The translations under genes and the position numbers were made by a program. This document shows, piece by piece, positions 52,366 through 61,440 of a DNA stretch of 64,000 nucleotides. The DNA lies in assembly GCF_041080675.1 (NCBI RefSeq), contig NZ_CP163520.1, positions 7,841,501-7,905,500 of the forward strand. The letters are read 5' to 3'. The notes beneath the pieces are model-generated. The model was not told the origin of the DNA, made no database searches, and was given only the letters and a program-made list of their open reading frames with translations. Position 1 is the first letter of the stretch, and each line of letters starts with the position of its first letter. The stretch comes from Streptomyces sp. cg36 (GTDB lineage Bacteria > Actinomycetota > Actinomycetes > Streptomycetales > Streptomycetaceae).

Positions 52366-53622
52366 TCAGGAGACGGAGTCGAATACGCGCACCACCTGCG
52401 GCAGGGCCTTCAGGACGGTCGTGGAGTGGTCGACCTGCCCGATGTCGCTCAGCCGCTGGTCGGCTCCGTGGGAGACCAACTGGCGTTGGCAGTGCAGGGA
52501 GTTCGTGAAGGCGACGTCATGGTCGCCCCGGGCGTGGAAGAGGCGCACCGGGACCGTGGGCCGCCAGTCGCAGGTCGTGTCCATCACGTGCAGCTTCTGC
52601 CGCAGGACCCCCGTGGGGTGCTGCACCCGCTGGAGGAACTCGGCGGTGAACAGGTCCTTCGAGGTCTGCGGCAGCGCTGCCGCGATCTGCGCCGCCTGGT
52701 GGTCGCCGTCGAAGAGCGTCTCCACCATCTTGTCGTAGGGGGCCCGGAACGCCTGGCCCGGGTTGTCGTACAGCCCGTACATCCGGTTCCAGGCGGTGGT
52801 GAAATAGGCGAGGTAGAGCGACGAGCGGGCCACCTTGTCGGCTGCCGCGGCGGCCTCGAAACCGCTCAGGTCGAACGGTCCGGCGATCGGTGCCAGAGCG
52901 CCCGGACGGAAGTAGGGGTCAACGCCCTGCTGCAGGGCCCGCCCGACCAGCATCGTTGCCGGTCCGCCCTGGGAGAACCCGGAGACCAGGACGCGCCGGT
53001 CGAGCGTGCGGCCGTCCTGGCCGGCGAAGGCGCGGGCTGCCCGTAGGGCGTCCACCGACGCGCTGACGGTCGCCTCCGGGTTTCCGTACGGATGGATCCC
53101 GGGGCCCTCGCCCATGCCGAGGTAGTCCGGTGCGGACACCGCCCGGCCGGTCGAGGCGAAGAGTAACGCCGTGGTCCGGTCGGTGGATTCGTCGTTCACC
53201 GAGGCCACCTCCTTCCGGTACACCTGTGTTCCGTGCAGCCAGGACACCACGCGAAGGGCGCGTTCCCCGCTCTTCGGCAGCGCCACCAGCTCGCTCGCCG
53301 TGGTGGGCCTGCCCTTGGGGTCGATGGTGCGGTACACGATGCGATGGGCCCGTACGCCGTAGCGGACCTGGGCCGCGTCGATGCCGCTCTTCGCCACCCG
53401 CGCCGCGACCTGCTCGGCGTCCAAGTCCGCCACGGGGGTCACGGAAACCACCGAACCACGCGCCGCGGGCTGCTCGTACGCGGCGGGAGCGGCAGGCGCG
53501 GCGGGCGAGTCGGACCGCTGATGCGCGTCGGCGCAGCCTGTCCCCGCCAGTACGGTCACGGTGCACGCCACGGCCAGTGCGGCGCGCCTGGCCGATGTTC
53601 CACGAAGCCTGGAAGAGTTCAT
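52366..53622 (-). CDS. secreted lipoprotein lipase (LIP family alpha/beta hydrolase)
   Basis: 418 residues from ATG at 53622. The start contains RRAALAVACTVTVLAGTGC, a lipoprotein signal with an acylatable Cys. The mature enzyme has WLHGTQVYRKEV (oxyanion region), YLGMGEGPG and SGFSQGGPATMLVG with the nucleophile Ser in G-x-S-x-G, then late ARGDHDVAF and QVDHSTT with Asp and His of the triad. It matches the secretory lipase (PF03583) fold and length. It should hydrolyse lipids or esters outside the cell. It is monocistronic and divergent from the kinase gene. Confidence 0.88.
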   Translation of the reverse strand: MNSSRLRGTSARRAALAVACTVTVLAGTGCADAHQRSDSPAAPAAPAAYEQPAARGSVVSVTPVADLDAEQVAARVAKSGIDAAQVRYGVRAHRIVYRTIDPKGRPTTASELVALPKSGERALRVVSWLHGTQVYRKEVASVNDESTDRTTALLFASTGRAVSAPDYLGMGEGPGIHPYGNPEATVSASVDALRAARAFAGQDGRTLDRRVLVSGFSQGGPATMLVGRALQQGVDPYFRPGALAPIAGPFDLSGFEAAAAADKVARSSLYLAYFTTAWNRMYGLYDNPGQAFRAPYDKMVETLFDGDHQAAQIAAALPQTSKDLFTAEFLQRVQHPTGVLRQKLHVMDTTCDWRPTVPVRLFHARGDHDVAFTNSLHCQRQLVSHGADQRLSDIGQVDHSTTVLKALPQVVRVFDSVS

Positions 53623-53888
53623 GACGGGAACTCTGCCGCTGTCGCCACATGCGGCGCATTGGGATCAACACCCCACTGGACAGGGGGATTTCCCCACCCA
53701 CGGGCCTGCCGCCCCACCCCATTTCCTGCGACCGGGCCCCATCGGGGAGGGCCGGGCCCACGAGCGCGGACAGGGCGGGCGTTCGTGCCGAAGGGCCGGG
53801 CCGTGCGAAGGCGCCCGTACCCGTGCCCCTAGGCTGGTTCCCGCCTTGGTGGCGGATCTTGGACAGTGCGGCGAAGGGAGCGCGACAG

Positions 53889-55610
53889 GTGACGGGGGCG
53901 AACGGCTCGGAGCTCGTCGGCGTGGTTCTGGGCGGGCGGTACCGGGTGACCGCGATGATCGGACGCGGCGGTATGGGTGTGGTCGCCCGGGCGGTGGACC
54001 AGCTGCTGAACCGCGAGGTCGCCGTCAAGGTCGTGCGCGCCTACACCGACGCCTCTCCGGAGGAACTGGCCGACCTGCGGGTCCGGATGCAGCGGGAGGC
54101 ACAGGCCGCCGCCCGCATCCGGCACAGCGGTGTCGTCACCGTGCACGACGTGGTCGAGGAGCGGGGACTGCCCGTCATCGTCATGGAACTCGTCGACGGC
54201 CCCTCCCTCGACGACGTGCTGGCCGAGCGCGGCCGGCTGGATCCTCGCGAGGCCGCCGCGATCGGCGCCAAGCTCATGGACGCGCTCGACGCGGCACACC
54301 GGGCCGGGGTCCTGCACCGGGACGTGAAGCCCGGCAACGTGCTGCTGGAGCGCAGCGGCCGGGTCGTGCTCACCGACTTCGGCATCGCCAGCATGGAGAG
54401 CTCGGGCGAGGAGGCCCTGGCCAAGCTGACGCAGAGCGGCCAGATCGTCGGCTCCCTCGACTACCTGCCGCCGGAGCGCGCGCAGGGCCGCGAGCCCGGC
54501 GCCGCCTCGGACATCTGGGCGCTGGGCATGACGCTGTACGCGGCCGTGGAGGGCTCGTGGCCCTTCCGCCGTACGTCGGTGTGGTCCACGCTGGCGGCGA
54601 TCGTCGGCGAACCGCTGCCGGAGCCCCGCCGGGCGGGGCCGCTCACTCCGGTGCTGCGGGCGCTGATGGCCAAGGACCCGTCGCAGCGGCCCGATGCCGG
54701 GCAGGCGCGCGAAATGCTGGAGGCGGTCGCCCGGGGCGGCAGCGCGAACCTGCCGTCGGTACCGGCTGTCCAGCCCGTCTCTCCGCCCGGCTTCGGCCCG
54801 GCGGGTGCGCCGTTCGCGCAGCCCGCCCCTCAGTCCATGGCCGCGTACACGCCGACCGACGTCCACGGTGTTCCTGTGGGTCCGGGCGCCGCGCATCCGG
54901 GCATGGCCCCTGGCGTACCGGCCGGTCGCGGCGGCAGCTCCGGGGCCGACACGGCGACGGTCGGCGGGCGGAGCCGTCGCAGCCGTACCGTCGTCGCGGT
55001 CGCGGTCGCCACCGTACTGACCGGCGGCGGAGCCGCGTACGCCCTGGTGGACATGCGGGGTGACACGGGCGGCGGGGCGAACGCGGGGCATTCCGCGCAG
55101 AGGACTCCCACCGGCGGTGACCTGCCCGACTCGGGCGGTACGGGTGAGGGGTCGGCCTCCTCGGGAGACCTGGCTTCCCTGGGACCCGGCGAAACGTCGT
55201 CGAGCACGCCTTCGAAGAAGGACCGGAACGGCGAAACGGGCGCCACGCCGACCCCCGGCAAGCCCGGTGGCAAGCCGACGCCGGGACCGTCGGGCTCGCC
55301 GAAGGCCACACCCAGTGCCCCGGTGAAGGAGCCCGTCCCGGTCTCGACGACGTGTACGGGCTGGGCCCACTCCAACCGCAGCGACGGCTACGGCTACGCG
55401 TCGCAGAACACCCACCTCTACACCGGCCCGTATGCGGTGTGCCCGTATGTGACCGTGCTCAAGTCCGGAGTGAAGGTCTACTACCACTGCTACGTCACCA
55501 ATGCCCAGGGCAACAAGTGGATCTACGGCCGGATCCAGGGCACGGAGACCGAAGGCTGGCTCTTCAGCGGTAAGTCCACGCTGAAGAGCGGCAAACTTGT
55601 CCGCTGCTGA
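53889..55610 (+). CDS. transmembrane Ser/Thr protein kinase with secreted SH3-like sensor
   Basis: 573 residues. GTG at 53889 follows GGGAG and directly opens the kinase domain: GRYRVTAMIGRGGMGVVARAVD (P-loop), VAVKVV (Lys), VLHRDVKPGNVLL (HRD), LTDFGIAS (DFG), GSLDYLPPE, and a C-lobe through MAKDPSQRPDA. It is a Hanks-type kinase of the PknB group. A Pro/Ala/Gly linker leads to one membrane helix (VVAVAVATVLTGGGAAYALV, about 366-385), a second Pro/Ser/Thr-rich linker, and an outer domain with four Cys (TCTGWAHSNR, VCPYV, YYHCYVTN) and SH3-like strands ending SGKLVRC. It should sense cell-wall or surface signals and phosphorylate cytoplasmic proteins. Confidence 0.92.
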   Translation: MTGANGSELVGVVLGGRYRVTAMIGRGGMGVVARAVDQLLNREVAVKVVRAYTDASPEELADLRVRMQREAQAAARIRHSGVVTVHDVVEERGLPVIVMELVDGPSLDDVLAERGRLDPREAAAIGAKLMDALDAAHRAGVLHRDVKPGNVLLERSGRVVLTDFGIASMESSGEEALAKLTQSGQIVGSLDYLPPERAQGREPGAASDIWALGMTLYAAVEGSWPFRRTSVWSTLAAIVGEPLPEPRRAGPLTPVLRALMAKDPSQRPDAGQAREMLEAVARGGSANLPSVPAVQPVSPPGFGPAGAPFAQPAPQSMAAYTPTDVHGVPVGPGAAHPGMAPGVPAGRGGSSGADTATVGGRSRRSRTVVAVAVATVLTGGGAAYALVDMRGDTGGGANAGHSAQRTPTGGDLPDSGGTGEGSASSGDLASLGPGETSSSTPSKKDRNGETGATPTPGKPGGKPTPGPSGSPKATPSAPVKEPVPVSTTCTGWAHSNRSDGYGYASQNTHLYTGPYAVCPYVTVLKSGVKVYYHCYVTNAQGNKWIYGRIQGTETEGWLFSGKSTLKSGKLVRC

Positions 55611-55626
55611 CCGGCCCGGGGCCGGT
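55610..55626 (+). terminator. stem-loop after the kinase gene
   Basis: ACCGGCC (55610-55616) pairs with GGCCGGT (55620-55626) around CGG, starting at the stop codon. The gene that follows is on the other strand and ends at 55659. Confidence 0.6.
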
Positions 55627-55658
55627 GGGGGGTGGTGGCCCGGTCGGCTCCGCCGCGG

Positions 55659-56159
55659 TCAGTCGGCCACGGCCACGCGCAGATGGAGCGAGCCCTGGGC
55701 GCCGGGTGTGGCACTGATCCGGTAGCGCTCGTGGAGGGCCCCGGCTGCAGGCACGCACCGGTGGGCGCCGGTGAGGGAGGTGTAGAGGGTGCCGGTCTGG
55801 CTGGCCAGGCGCACCGGCTGCCAGGAGCCGTCCGCCGTGCGGTGTTCGAGGAGCACGTCGCCGGGCCGGAGGTAGGGGCCGTGGTCCGGCGACTCGATCA
55901 GGACCTGCGGCGCGGCCCTGCGGGCGTGGTCGCCGCGGTTGCGGTAGTCGAGGTCGAACTCGACGGCCCGGGGGCTGAGGGCGGGGGTGTGACCGGGTAC
56001 GTCGACGAAGTGGTCGGGCCGCACGTCCGTGCAGGTGTCTGTGTGCGCGGGAGCGGGGGTGGCCGCCGTGGCCGCCTTCGCCGTGGTCATGGTGCTGACT
56101 GCGGCGAGCGCGCACAGGAGGAACGCGGAGGGAAGCGGACGGATGCGGGGCGAAGACAT
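55659..56159 (-). CDS. secreted protein of unknown function
   Basis: 166 residues from ATG at 56159. A signal peptide (RIRPLPSAFLLCALAAVSTMTTAKA) is followed by TCTDVRPDHFVDVPGHTPALSPRAVEFDLDYRNRGDHA and LIESPDHGPYLRPGDVLLEHRTADGSWQPVRLASQTGTLYTSLTG, with a beta-sandwich look and two cysteines. I do not recognise the family. It may be an extracellular domain that interacts with the neighbouring kinase sensor, but nothing shows this. It is convergent with the kinase gene. Confidence 0.7.
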   Translation of the reverse strand: MSSPRIRPLPSAFLLCALAAVSTMTTAKAATAATPAPAHTDTCTDVRPDHFVDVPGHTPALSPRAVEFDLDYRNRGDHARRAAPQVLIESPDHGPYLRPGDVLLEHRTADGSWQPVRLASQTGTLYTSLTGAHRCVPAAGALHERYRISATPGAQGSLHLRVAVAD

Positions 56160-56387
56160 GGAGTGAGTTCCTCTGCGGCGGGGGCGACGGACCAGGTGGG
56201 GCTGCGGGCCGCGCCGGTGGCGGGCCGTGCTGTCTCCATTGCACCCGAGGATCCCGGCCTCGGCAGTCGGGGGATCGGCCGAGTCGGTGGGGGACGGAGT
56301 GGCGCTGATCGGTGGACGCGCCGGTACGGGCGCTCCGCGCACCCCTCCGGCGCCCTTGCGCCCCGCGAGCGTGCGCGGGCCGGGAGC

Positions 56388-56864
56388 TCAGTGGGCGCGC
56401 TTGCCGTTCGTCTGGGGGACGACGATGACGGGGCACGGGGCGTTCTTGCGGCAGTAGCGGTCGAGCGAGCCGTAGAGCAGGCGGTGCAGGGTGCCGTGTT
56501 TTCCGGCGCCGACGATCAGCAGGTCGCCCGTGCGGGACGCCTGCCCCACGAGTGCGCGCGCGGCGTCCTGGTCGGGGACGACGGCGGGGGTGACGACGGG
56601 TGCGTCGCCGCCGCGCCCGATGGCCTGGTCGCAGATGTGCGAGAGCGTCTCCATCGCTTCGTCGTGGCAGAAGCGCTCGTGTACGTCATGGGCGGGGTCG
56701 TGTCGGTGCGCGGGGACCTGGGTCGAGCAGTCGAAGACGAGGACGGGGCAGAGGTCCGCGCGGCGGCGGCGTGCTTCGTTTTCCGCGGCGCGGAGTACCG
56801 CGACATCGTGCTCCGACCCGTCCACGCCGACCACGATCCGCTTTATCGCCTGCTTCATTTCCAT
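56388..56864 (-). CDS. universal stress protein (UspA family)
   Basis: 158 residues from ATG at 56864, or 156 from ATG 56858. KQAIKRIVVGVDGSEHDVAVLRAAENEARRRRADL is the UspA opening. LLIVGAGKHGTLHRLLYGSLDRYCRKNAPCPVIVVP contains the G-x2-G-x9-G-S/T ATP-binding motif in the form G-K-H-G...G-S. It is probably ATP-binding and induced by stress, dormancy or nutrient limitation. It is monocistronic. The longer frame to 56936 has an unlikely N-terminus. Confidence 0.88.
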   Translation of the reverse strand: MEMKQAIKRIVVGVDGSEHDVAVLRAAENEARRRRADLCPVLVFDCSTQVPAHRHDPAHDVHERFCHDEAMETLSHICDQAIGRGGDAPVVTPAVVPDQDAARALVGQASRTGDLLIVGAGKHGTLHRLLYGSLDRYCRKNAPCPVIVVPQTNGKRAH

Positions 56865-57009
56865 CCCTGATCTCTGTCTGTGGTCCCGATCTCTGTCTCG
56901 GGTGGACTGCTTCGCCACGCTAAGGGTGCGGCGCATCCCGGGGGATCGTGCGAATGGGGGACGCGGGGGTGGAGCGGACGTCCCCCCGGTGGGAGTCCTC
57001 GCCGAAGTG

Positions 57010-57260
57010 GCGAGAAGATCTCGTGGACGCGTTCACTCCCGCGCCCTGGAGCAGCCCTCCGACCGCGCCGCGATGGCTCAGCGCCGGGCCGAGGCGGCGC
57101 AGAAACGGGCCGAACGCGAGATGCGCGAGGCGGCGACCACCGACATGGGACTCGACGCGGCACCGGAGCCCGGGGCGTCCGTCCAGCAGTGGGCGGACGC
57201 CCCGGCCAGGTGCCCGGCGGAGGCCGGACGACCACCCACGGACAGGGGAGCGGCCACACC
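57010..57260 (+). pseudogene. short coding remnant in the intergenic region
   Basis: In the gap between the stress-protein gene and the methyltransferase stop (56865-57276), frame 1 of the plus strand reads EVARRSRGRVHSRALEQPSD, then RAAMAQRRAEAAQKRAEREM, then REAATTDMGLDAAPEPGA, with strongly GC-rich third positions like a real gene. No clear ribosome-binding site or complete domain is seen, and the frame later runs into the methyltransferase gene antisense. It looks like a leftover of a longer helical protein. A genuine small gene from ATG 57073 is the alternative. Confidence 0.3.
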
Positions 57261-57276
57261 ACTCGGGGAGCACGGT

Positions 57277-58113
57277 TCAAGGGAGCAGAGCGTGGGTGTA
57301 CCAGATGTGGTGCTCGCGTTCGGCGAGGCGGTGCGGCAGGGACGGGACCAGTGGGCAGCGGCCCGCCGCCAGGTCCGTCGAGAGGTGGGCGTCCACGCGC
57401 CAGGCCGGGTCCGTGAATAGTTGGTGCGGGTGTTCCACGCCGCCGACGAAGGGGCACCCGAGGCCGTCCATGAACGCGATCAGGCGGGCCCGCCGCAAGT
57501 CATCCGGGGCCGGCCGGGGAATGTCACCGCAGAACCGGCTGCCGGGGGCGCTGCGACGGGTGAGCGCGTCGATGAGTTTTGTTCCTTCCGCGGGAGTGAG
57601 GAAGTAGAACAGGCCGTCGGCGATCCAGAGGGTGGGCCGGGAGGCGTTGTGCCCGTGGTGGGCCAGCTCTTCGGTCCAGGAGCCGCGCAGGTCCGTGGTG
57701 ACGTTCGTGACGGGGCAATGGGGGGTGACGCCGAGGGCGGCGAGCCGGTTGTTCTTGGCGTCCAGCTGCCCGGGCAGGTCGACTTCCCACCAGGCGAGGT
57801 CCGAGGGCAGGCGGAGGCGCCAGGCCCGGGTGTCGCCGCCCGCGCCCAGGCACACGACTTGGCGTACGCCACCGGCGACCGCTCGCAAGGCCAAGGCGTC
57901 GCCGAGGCGGCCCCGGGCGATGGGGCAACCGAACTCACCACCGTTGGCGACCATGCGGTCCAGGCCCGAGGCCGCCGGGCCGCAGGCCGTTGCCGCGTAG
58001 TAGTCGCGCAGGTAGGCGTCCGGGCGCCCGCATTCCCGGGCCCGTGCGGCCGTCGTCCAGTCGCTCGTCTCCCGCACCGCTGTGGTCTGCGTGGAAGCCG
58101 GAGTCGTGTCCAT
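57277..58113 (-). CDS. SAM-dependent methyltransferase (LCMT/Ppm-like family)
   Basis: 278 residues from ATG at 58113, with GGGACGG upstream. ALRAVAGGVRQVVCLGAGGDTRAWRLRLPSDLAWWEVDLPGQLDAKNNRL contains the SAM-binding L-G-A-G-x-D-x-R and the E-V-D-L-P of the family often called TIGR00027 or leucine-carboxyl-methyltransferase-like. SRPTLWIADGLFYFLTPAEGTKLIDAL matches the next motif (G-L-x-x-Y-L). Many actinobacteria carry numerous paralogues that methylate small molecules, for which substrates are unknown. The gene is monocistronic. Confidence 0.88.
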   Translation of the reverse strand: MDTTPASTQTTAVRETSDWTTAARARECGRPDAYLRDYYAATACGPAASGLDRMVANGGEFGCPIARGRLGDALALRAVAGGVRQVVCLGAGGDTRAWRLRLPSDLAWWEVDLPGQLDAKNNRLAALGVTPHCPVTNVTTDLRGSWTEELAHHGHNASRPTLWIADGLFYFLTPAEGTKLIDALTRRSAPGSRFCGDIPRPAPDDLRRARLIAFMDGLGCPFVGGVEHPHQLFTDPAWRVDAHLSTDLAAGRCPLVPSLPHRLAEREHHIWYTHALLP

Positions 58114-58323
58114 GGTCAACCGTCCCGTCGTAGTGCGTCGGCGGGCTCGGGCGGGCGCGCCGGAGGCCGCTCCACCCAAGATCACCCGGTGACGGATCCC
58201 GGCACATCGGCTGACCGGCCCCGCCGACGGGGGACGTGCTGTCCGTCGGTCGGGGTCTTCATCAGGTTCGTCCTGCTGAGTCCTGTTGGGTCCTACTGTT
58301 TCGCGCTGTGGCCGAGTCCGGTG

Positions 58324-59061
58324 TCACGCGGGGGTGAGCAGGCAGAACTCGTTGCCTTCCGGGTCGGCCAGAATCGTCCAGGAAATGGTGGACTGGTCGA
58401 TTCCGGGGTCGGTGGCACCCAGGGCGCGCAGCCGGGCTTCTTCCGCCGCCACGTCGGCGCCGGGGTAGGGCCTGACGTCGAGGTGGACGCGGTTCCATAC
58501 GCTCTTGGTGTCGGGGGTGCGGACGAACTCCAGGTACGGGCCCACGCCCTGGGCGGAGCGCATGCCGGCGAAGTCGTCGGTGACCTCGTGCAGCGTCCAG
58601 TCCATCGCCCCGTCCCAGAACCGGGCCATCTCCCGCGGGTCGGCACAGTCGACGACCACCGCGGCGATCGGGCCGGTGTCCCGGTAGAGGGGGCGGGGCT
58701 CCAGGACGCAGAACTCGTTGCCCTCCGGGTCCGCCATGACCGTCCAGGGGACATCACCCTGACCCACGTCCGCGAGGGTCGCGCCCAGATCCTTCAGCCG
58801 TGCGACCAACTCCGCCTGGTGAGCGGGCGAGGTGGTGGCCAGATCCAGGTGGACCCGGTTCTTGACCGTCTTGGGTTCCGGGCGGGCGATGATGTCGATG
58901 CAGACAGCTGTGGGGTCGGGGTAGGCGAAACCCACGGGTTCCAGGTTGGTGACGCCGGGCCCCTCGCTGTCCATGCCCCAGCCGAGCGCCTGCGACCAGA
59001 ACCGGCCGAGCGCGGAGTCGTCCTGAGCCTTCATATTGATCTGCACGAGTCGTGTTGACAT
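58324..59061 (-). CDS. two-domain VOC protein
   Basis: 245 residues from ATG at 59061. Each half repeats the VOC pattern: STRLVQINMKAQDDSALGRFWSQALGWGM through PEGNEFCVLEP, then IAAVVVDCADPREMARFWDGAMDWTLHEVTDDFAGM through PEGNEFCLL. Both halves share WNRVHLDV/KNRVHLDL and DPEGNEFC, so the gene arose by internal duplication. This is the glyoxalase-like domain seen in actinobacterial proteins. Substrate unknown; cytoplasmic. Confidence 0.88.
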   Translation of the reverse strand: MSTRLVQINMKAQDDSALGRFWSQALGWGMDSEGPGVTNLEPVGFAYPDPTAVCIDIIARPEPKTVKNRVHLDLATTSPAHQAELVARLKDLGATLADVGQGDVPWTVMADPEGNEFCVLEPRPLYRDTGPIAAVVVDCADPREMARFWDGAMDWTLHEVTDDFAGMRSAQGVGPYLEFVRTPDTKSVWNRVHLDVRPYPGADVAAEEARLRALGATDPGIDQSTISWTILADPEGNEFCLLTPA

Positions 59062-59120
59062 GCCACAGATCTTAGAAGCCACCCCTGTTCTTCCGGCCAG
59101 GGCGACCCGGTGGTCGCGCG

Positions 59121-59157
59121 GCGGTGCCGCACCGGGTCCGTACCGGTGCGGCACCGC
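59121..59157 (-). terminator. very strong terminator of the M4 peptidase gene
   Basis: GCGGTGCCGCACCGG (59121-59135) pairs perfectly with CCGGTGCGGCACCGC (59143-59157), a 15-bp stem with a 7-base loop. It lies 22 bases past the peptidase stop at 59179. Confidence 0.9.
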
Positions 59158-59178
59158 GTGGTTCCTCCGGTTGGGTTG

Positions 59179-60840
59179 TTACCCCTTGACGTTCACCCCG
59201 GTCCAGGCGGCGTCCACGGCCTTGGCCTCGGCGCTGTTGGCGCCGTAGAGGTCGGCGGCTGCCTTCAGGGTGCCCTGGCGGGCGCCGTGGTAGTCGGTGG
59301 TGGAGGTGAAGTACGTGGTCAGCGCCTTGTACCAGATCTGCACGGCCTTGTCGCGGCCGATGCCGGTGACCGTGGAGCCGTCCACGGTCGGGCTGTCGTA
59401 GTGCACGCCGTTGATGTCCTTCGCGCCGCTGCCCTCGGACAGCAGGTAGAAGAAGTGGTTGGCGACGCCGGAGGAGTAGTGCACGTCGAGGTCGCCGACG
59501 GAGGCGCTCCAGTAGTCGGCGGAACCGCGGCCGTCCTTGCTCGGCTTGTCCTGGTAGCGCAGCGGCTTGCCGTTGCCGAAGATGTCGATCTTCTCGCCGA
59601 GCAGGTAGTCGCCCTTGTCCTGGGCGTTGTTGGCGTTCCACTCCACCGCGGTGCCGAAGATGTCCGAGGTGGCCTCGTTGAGGCCGCCGGACTCACCCGA
59701 ATACTGCAGGTCGGCGGTGGCGGAGGTGACGCCGTGGCTGAACTCGTGCCCGGCCACGTCGAGCTGGGTCAGCGGGAGCTTGTTCTTCGCGCCGTCGCCG
59801 TAGCTGATCGTGAAGGACTGGTCGTCCCAGAAGGCGTTCTGGTAGGCGTTGCCGTAGTGGACGCGGGAGACCGGGGCGCGGCCGTCGTTCTTGATGCCGT
59901 TGCGGTGCAGGACGTTCTTGTAGAAGTCCCAGGTCTGGGCGGCGCCGTAGGCGGCGTCCACGGCGGCGGTCTGGTTGTCGGCGGGGTTGCCGGTGCCCCA
60001 CTTGTTGTCGGCGTCGGTGAAGACGGTGCCCTTGCCGCTCGTCTTGTGCTTGAGGTCGACGGTGCTCGAACCGCCGCGCACGCTGTCGACGAGGCTGTAA
60101 CCCGTGGACGCCTTCGTGGTGTTGAGGCTGACGGTGCCGCTGTACTGGCTGGCGCCGGTGCCGACCGCGGCGGCCGGGGCGGCCGGCTTGGCGGCGCCGG
60201 CGGAGCCCTGCGAGGTGATGCCGCTGGCTATGTCGTCGATCTGCTCGTTCTCGTACAGCTTCTTGCCGGTGTTGGCGTCGGTGATCACCCGCAGTCGGCT
60301 CGGGGTGATGCCGTCGGCCTTGGTGCCGTTGACGACGGTCTCGTAGGCGAGCACGGGCTTGCCGTCGGCGGCCCAGATGACCTTGCGGGGAGCGTCGCCG
60401 CTGGTGGCACCCGTGGTCTTCGCCGCCTTGGCGGCCCTCACCGCAACCGACGTGGCGGTGGTCGGGGTCAGCTTCGGGGTGAGCGAAGCCACCTTGATGG
60501 TCGCCTTGACGGCCTTGGTGACGTCCTTGACGGCGCCGTTGGGCGCCCGGTGGACGATGAGGTCGCCGCCGAGGACGGGCAGCCCGGCGTAGGTGCGCTC
60601 GTAGCGGGTGTGGACCGTGCCGTCGGCGTCCTTGATGACGTCCTTGACGACCAGGTTCTCCTTGGCGCCCAGGCCGAGCGCCTGCGCGGTGGCCGCGGGG
60701 CCGGTGCCCTCGTGCTGCGGAGCGGCACCCGCCGATGCGGTGGCTGCACCGGCGGCGAGCAGGGCGCCGGTGAGGACGACGGCGCCGGACGTGAGGGCCA
60801 GGCGGCGAGCCGTGCCACCGGTGGGGGAGAGCGAGGACAT
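59179..60840 (-). CDS. secreted M4-family (thermolysin-like) metallopeptidase
   Basis: 553 residues from ATG at 60840. A signal peptide (ARRLALTSGAVVLTGALLAAGAATASA) and a propeptide with FTP/PepSY-like text (YERTYAGLPVLGGDLIVH, DVTKAVKATIKV) precede the mature zinc peptidase: YGAAQTWDFYKNVLHRNGI, VHYGNAYQNAFWDDQ, LDVAGHEFSHGVTSATADLQY with zinc-binding H365-E366-x-x-H369, then SGGLNEATSDIFG with the third zinc ligand Glu. A C-terminal His-bearing segment (NHFFYLLSEGSG) completes the active site. It is a secreted neutral protease that feeds the mycelium on extracellular protein. The very strong terminator follows. Confidence 0.93.
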   Translation of the reverse strand: MSSLSPTGGTARRLALTSGAVVLTGALLAAGAATASAGAAPQHEGTGPAATAQALGLGAKENLVVKDVIKDADGTVHTRYERTYAGLPVLGGDLIVHRAPNGAVKDVTKAVKATIKVASLTPKLTPTTATSVAVRAAKAAKTTGATSGDAPRKVIWAADGKPVLAYETVVNGTKADGITPSRLRVITDANTGKKLYENEQIDDIASGITSQGSAGAAKPAAPAAAVGTGASQYSGTVSLNTTKASTGYSLVDSVRGGSSTVDLKHKTSGKGTVFTDADNKWGTGNPADNQTAAVDAAYGAAQTWDFYKNVLHRNGIKNDGRAPVSRVHYGNAYQNAFWDDQSFTISYGDGAKNKLPLTQLDVAGHEFSHGVTSATADLQYSGESGGLNEATSDIFGTAVEWNANNAQDKGDYLLGEKIDIFGNGKPLRYQDKPSKDGRGSADYWSASVGDLDVHYSSGVANHFFYLLSEGSGAKDINGVHYDSPTVDGSTVTGIGRDKAVQIWYKALTTYFTSTTDYHGARQGTLKAAADLYGANSAEAKAVDAAWTGVNVKG

Positions 60841-60911
60841 GTGGTTTCTCCAGACAGGCGTGGGGAGTTGGGCGGGATCGCCGCCGAACCGTTCAAGGAG
60901 GAACTGCCTTG

Positions 60912-60959
60912 ATGAGCACGGACACTCTCAGTCCGTCGCGCACATGTCACGTGGCATAA
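60912..60959 (+). CDS. possible short leader ORF
   Basis: ATG at 60912 follows a perfect AAGGAGG (60895-60901) by ten bases and encodes MSTDTLSPSRTCHVA before TAA at 60957-60959. The reading direction is towards the cold-shock-like gene, 168 bp away. It has no homologue I recognise and may be a chance combination of a good ribosome-binding site and a start codon. Confidence 0.25.
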   Translation: MSTDTLSPSRTCHVA

Positions 60960-61126
60960 AAGGGGGTTCAGTGTTCTCTGTCGGATTTGCCGCCGGGCGC
61001 TTCACGGGAAGGACATGGTGCCGATACGTGCCGACACAGGTGGCAGAGGCTCCGCAATGTGCGTGAAAGAACTGGCATGCTGGCGGAGGGGCGAAGAGGT
61101 GTATCGAGAGGGAGGACGCGCGCACC

Positions 61127-61372
61127 ATGTCGGAGGTCAGGTTTGCGGGGACGGTGCGGGAGTGGCACGCCGAAGAGGGGTGGGGTGTGGTGACCTCCGC
61201 GGATCTGAGTGAGCCGGTGTGGGCTCACTTCTCCCATATCGAAGCCGGGGGTTTTCGTGAGCTCGTGGCCGGGGAAGCCGTCGTCTTCACCGCGGAGCGG
61301 GCTGAGCAGGACGGCCACAACTGGCGGGCCGTACGCGTGTGGCGTGACCCGGGCGCCAAGAAGGCCAAGTGA
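61127..61372 (+). CDS. cold-shock-like (CSD) protein
   Basis: 81 residues from ATG at 61127, eleven bases after GGGAGG. FAGTVREWHAEEGWGVVTSADLSEPVWAHFSHIEAGGFRELVAGEAVVFTAERAEQDGHNWRAVRV follows the cold-shock domain pattern (G-x-V-x-x-W-x-x-x-x-G-W-G-V, F-x-H-I-E, G-x-x-V-x-F). The usual K-G-F-G-F-I is G-W-G-V-V and the V-F-V-H is V-W-A-H, so it is a divergent subgroup of nucleic-acid-binding proteins. It probably binds RNA or single-stranded DNA in the cytoplasm. It is convergent with the next gene. Confidence 0.85.
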   Translation: MSEVRFAGTVREWHAEEGWGVVTSADLSEPVWAHFSHIEAGGFRELVAGEAVVFTAERAEQDGHNWRAVRVWRDPGAKKAK

Positions 61373-61440
61373 TCCCCGGCTTGCCCTGCCCCGTTCCGCA
61401 GCGTCGAAAGGCGACTGCGGCGCAGGCGCTGGCGGTACCG

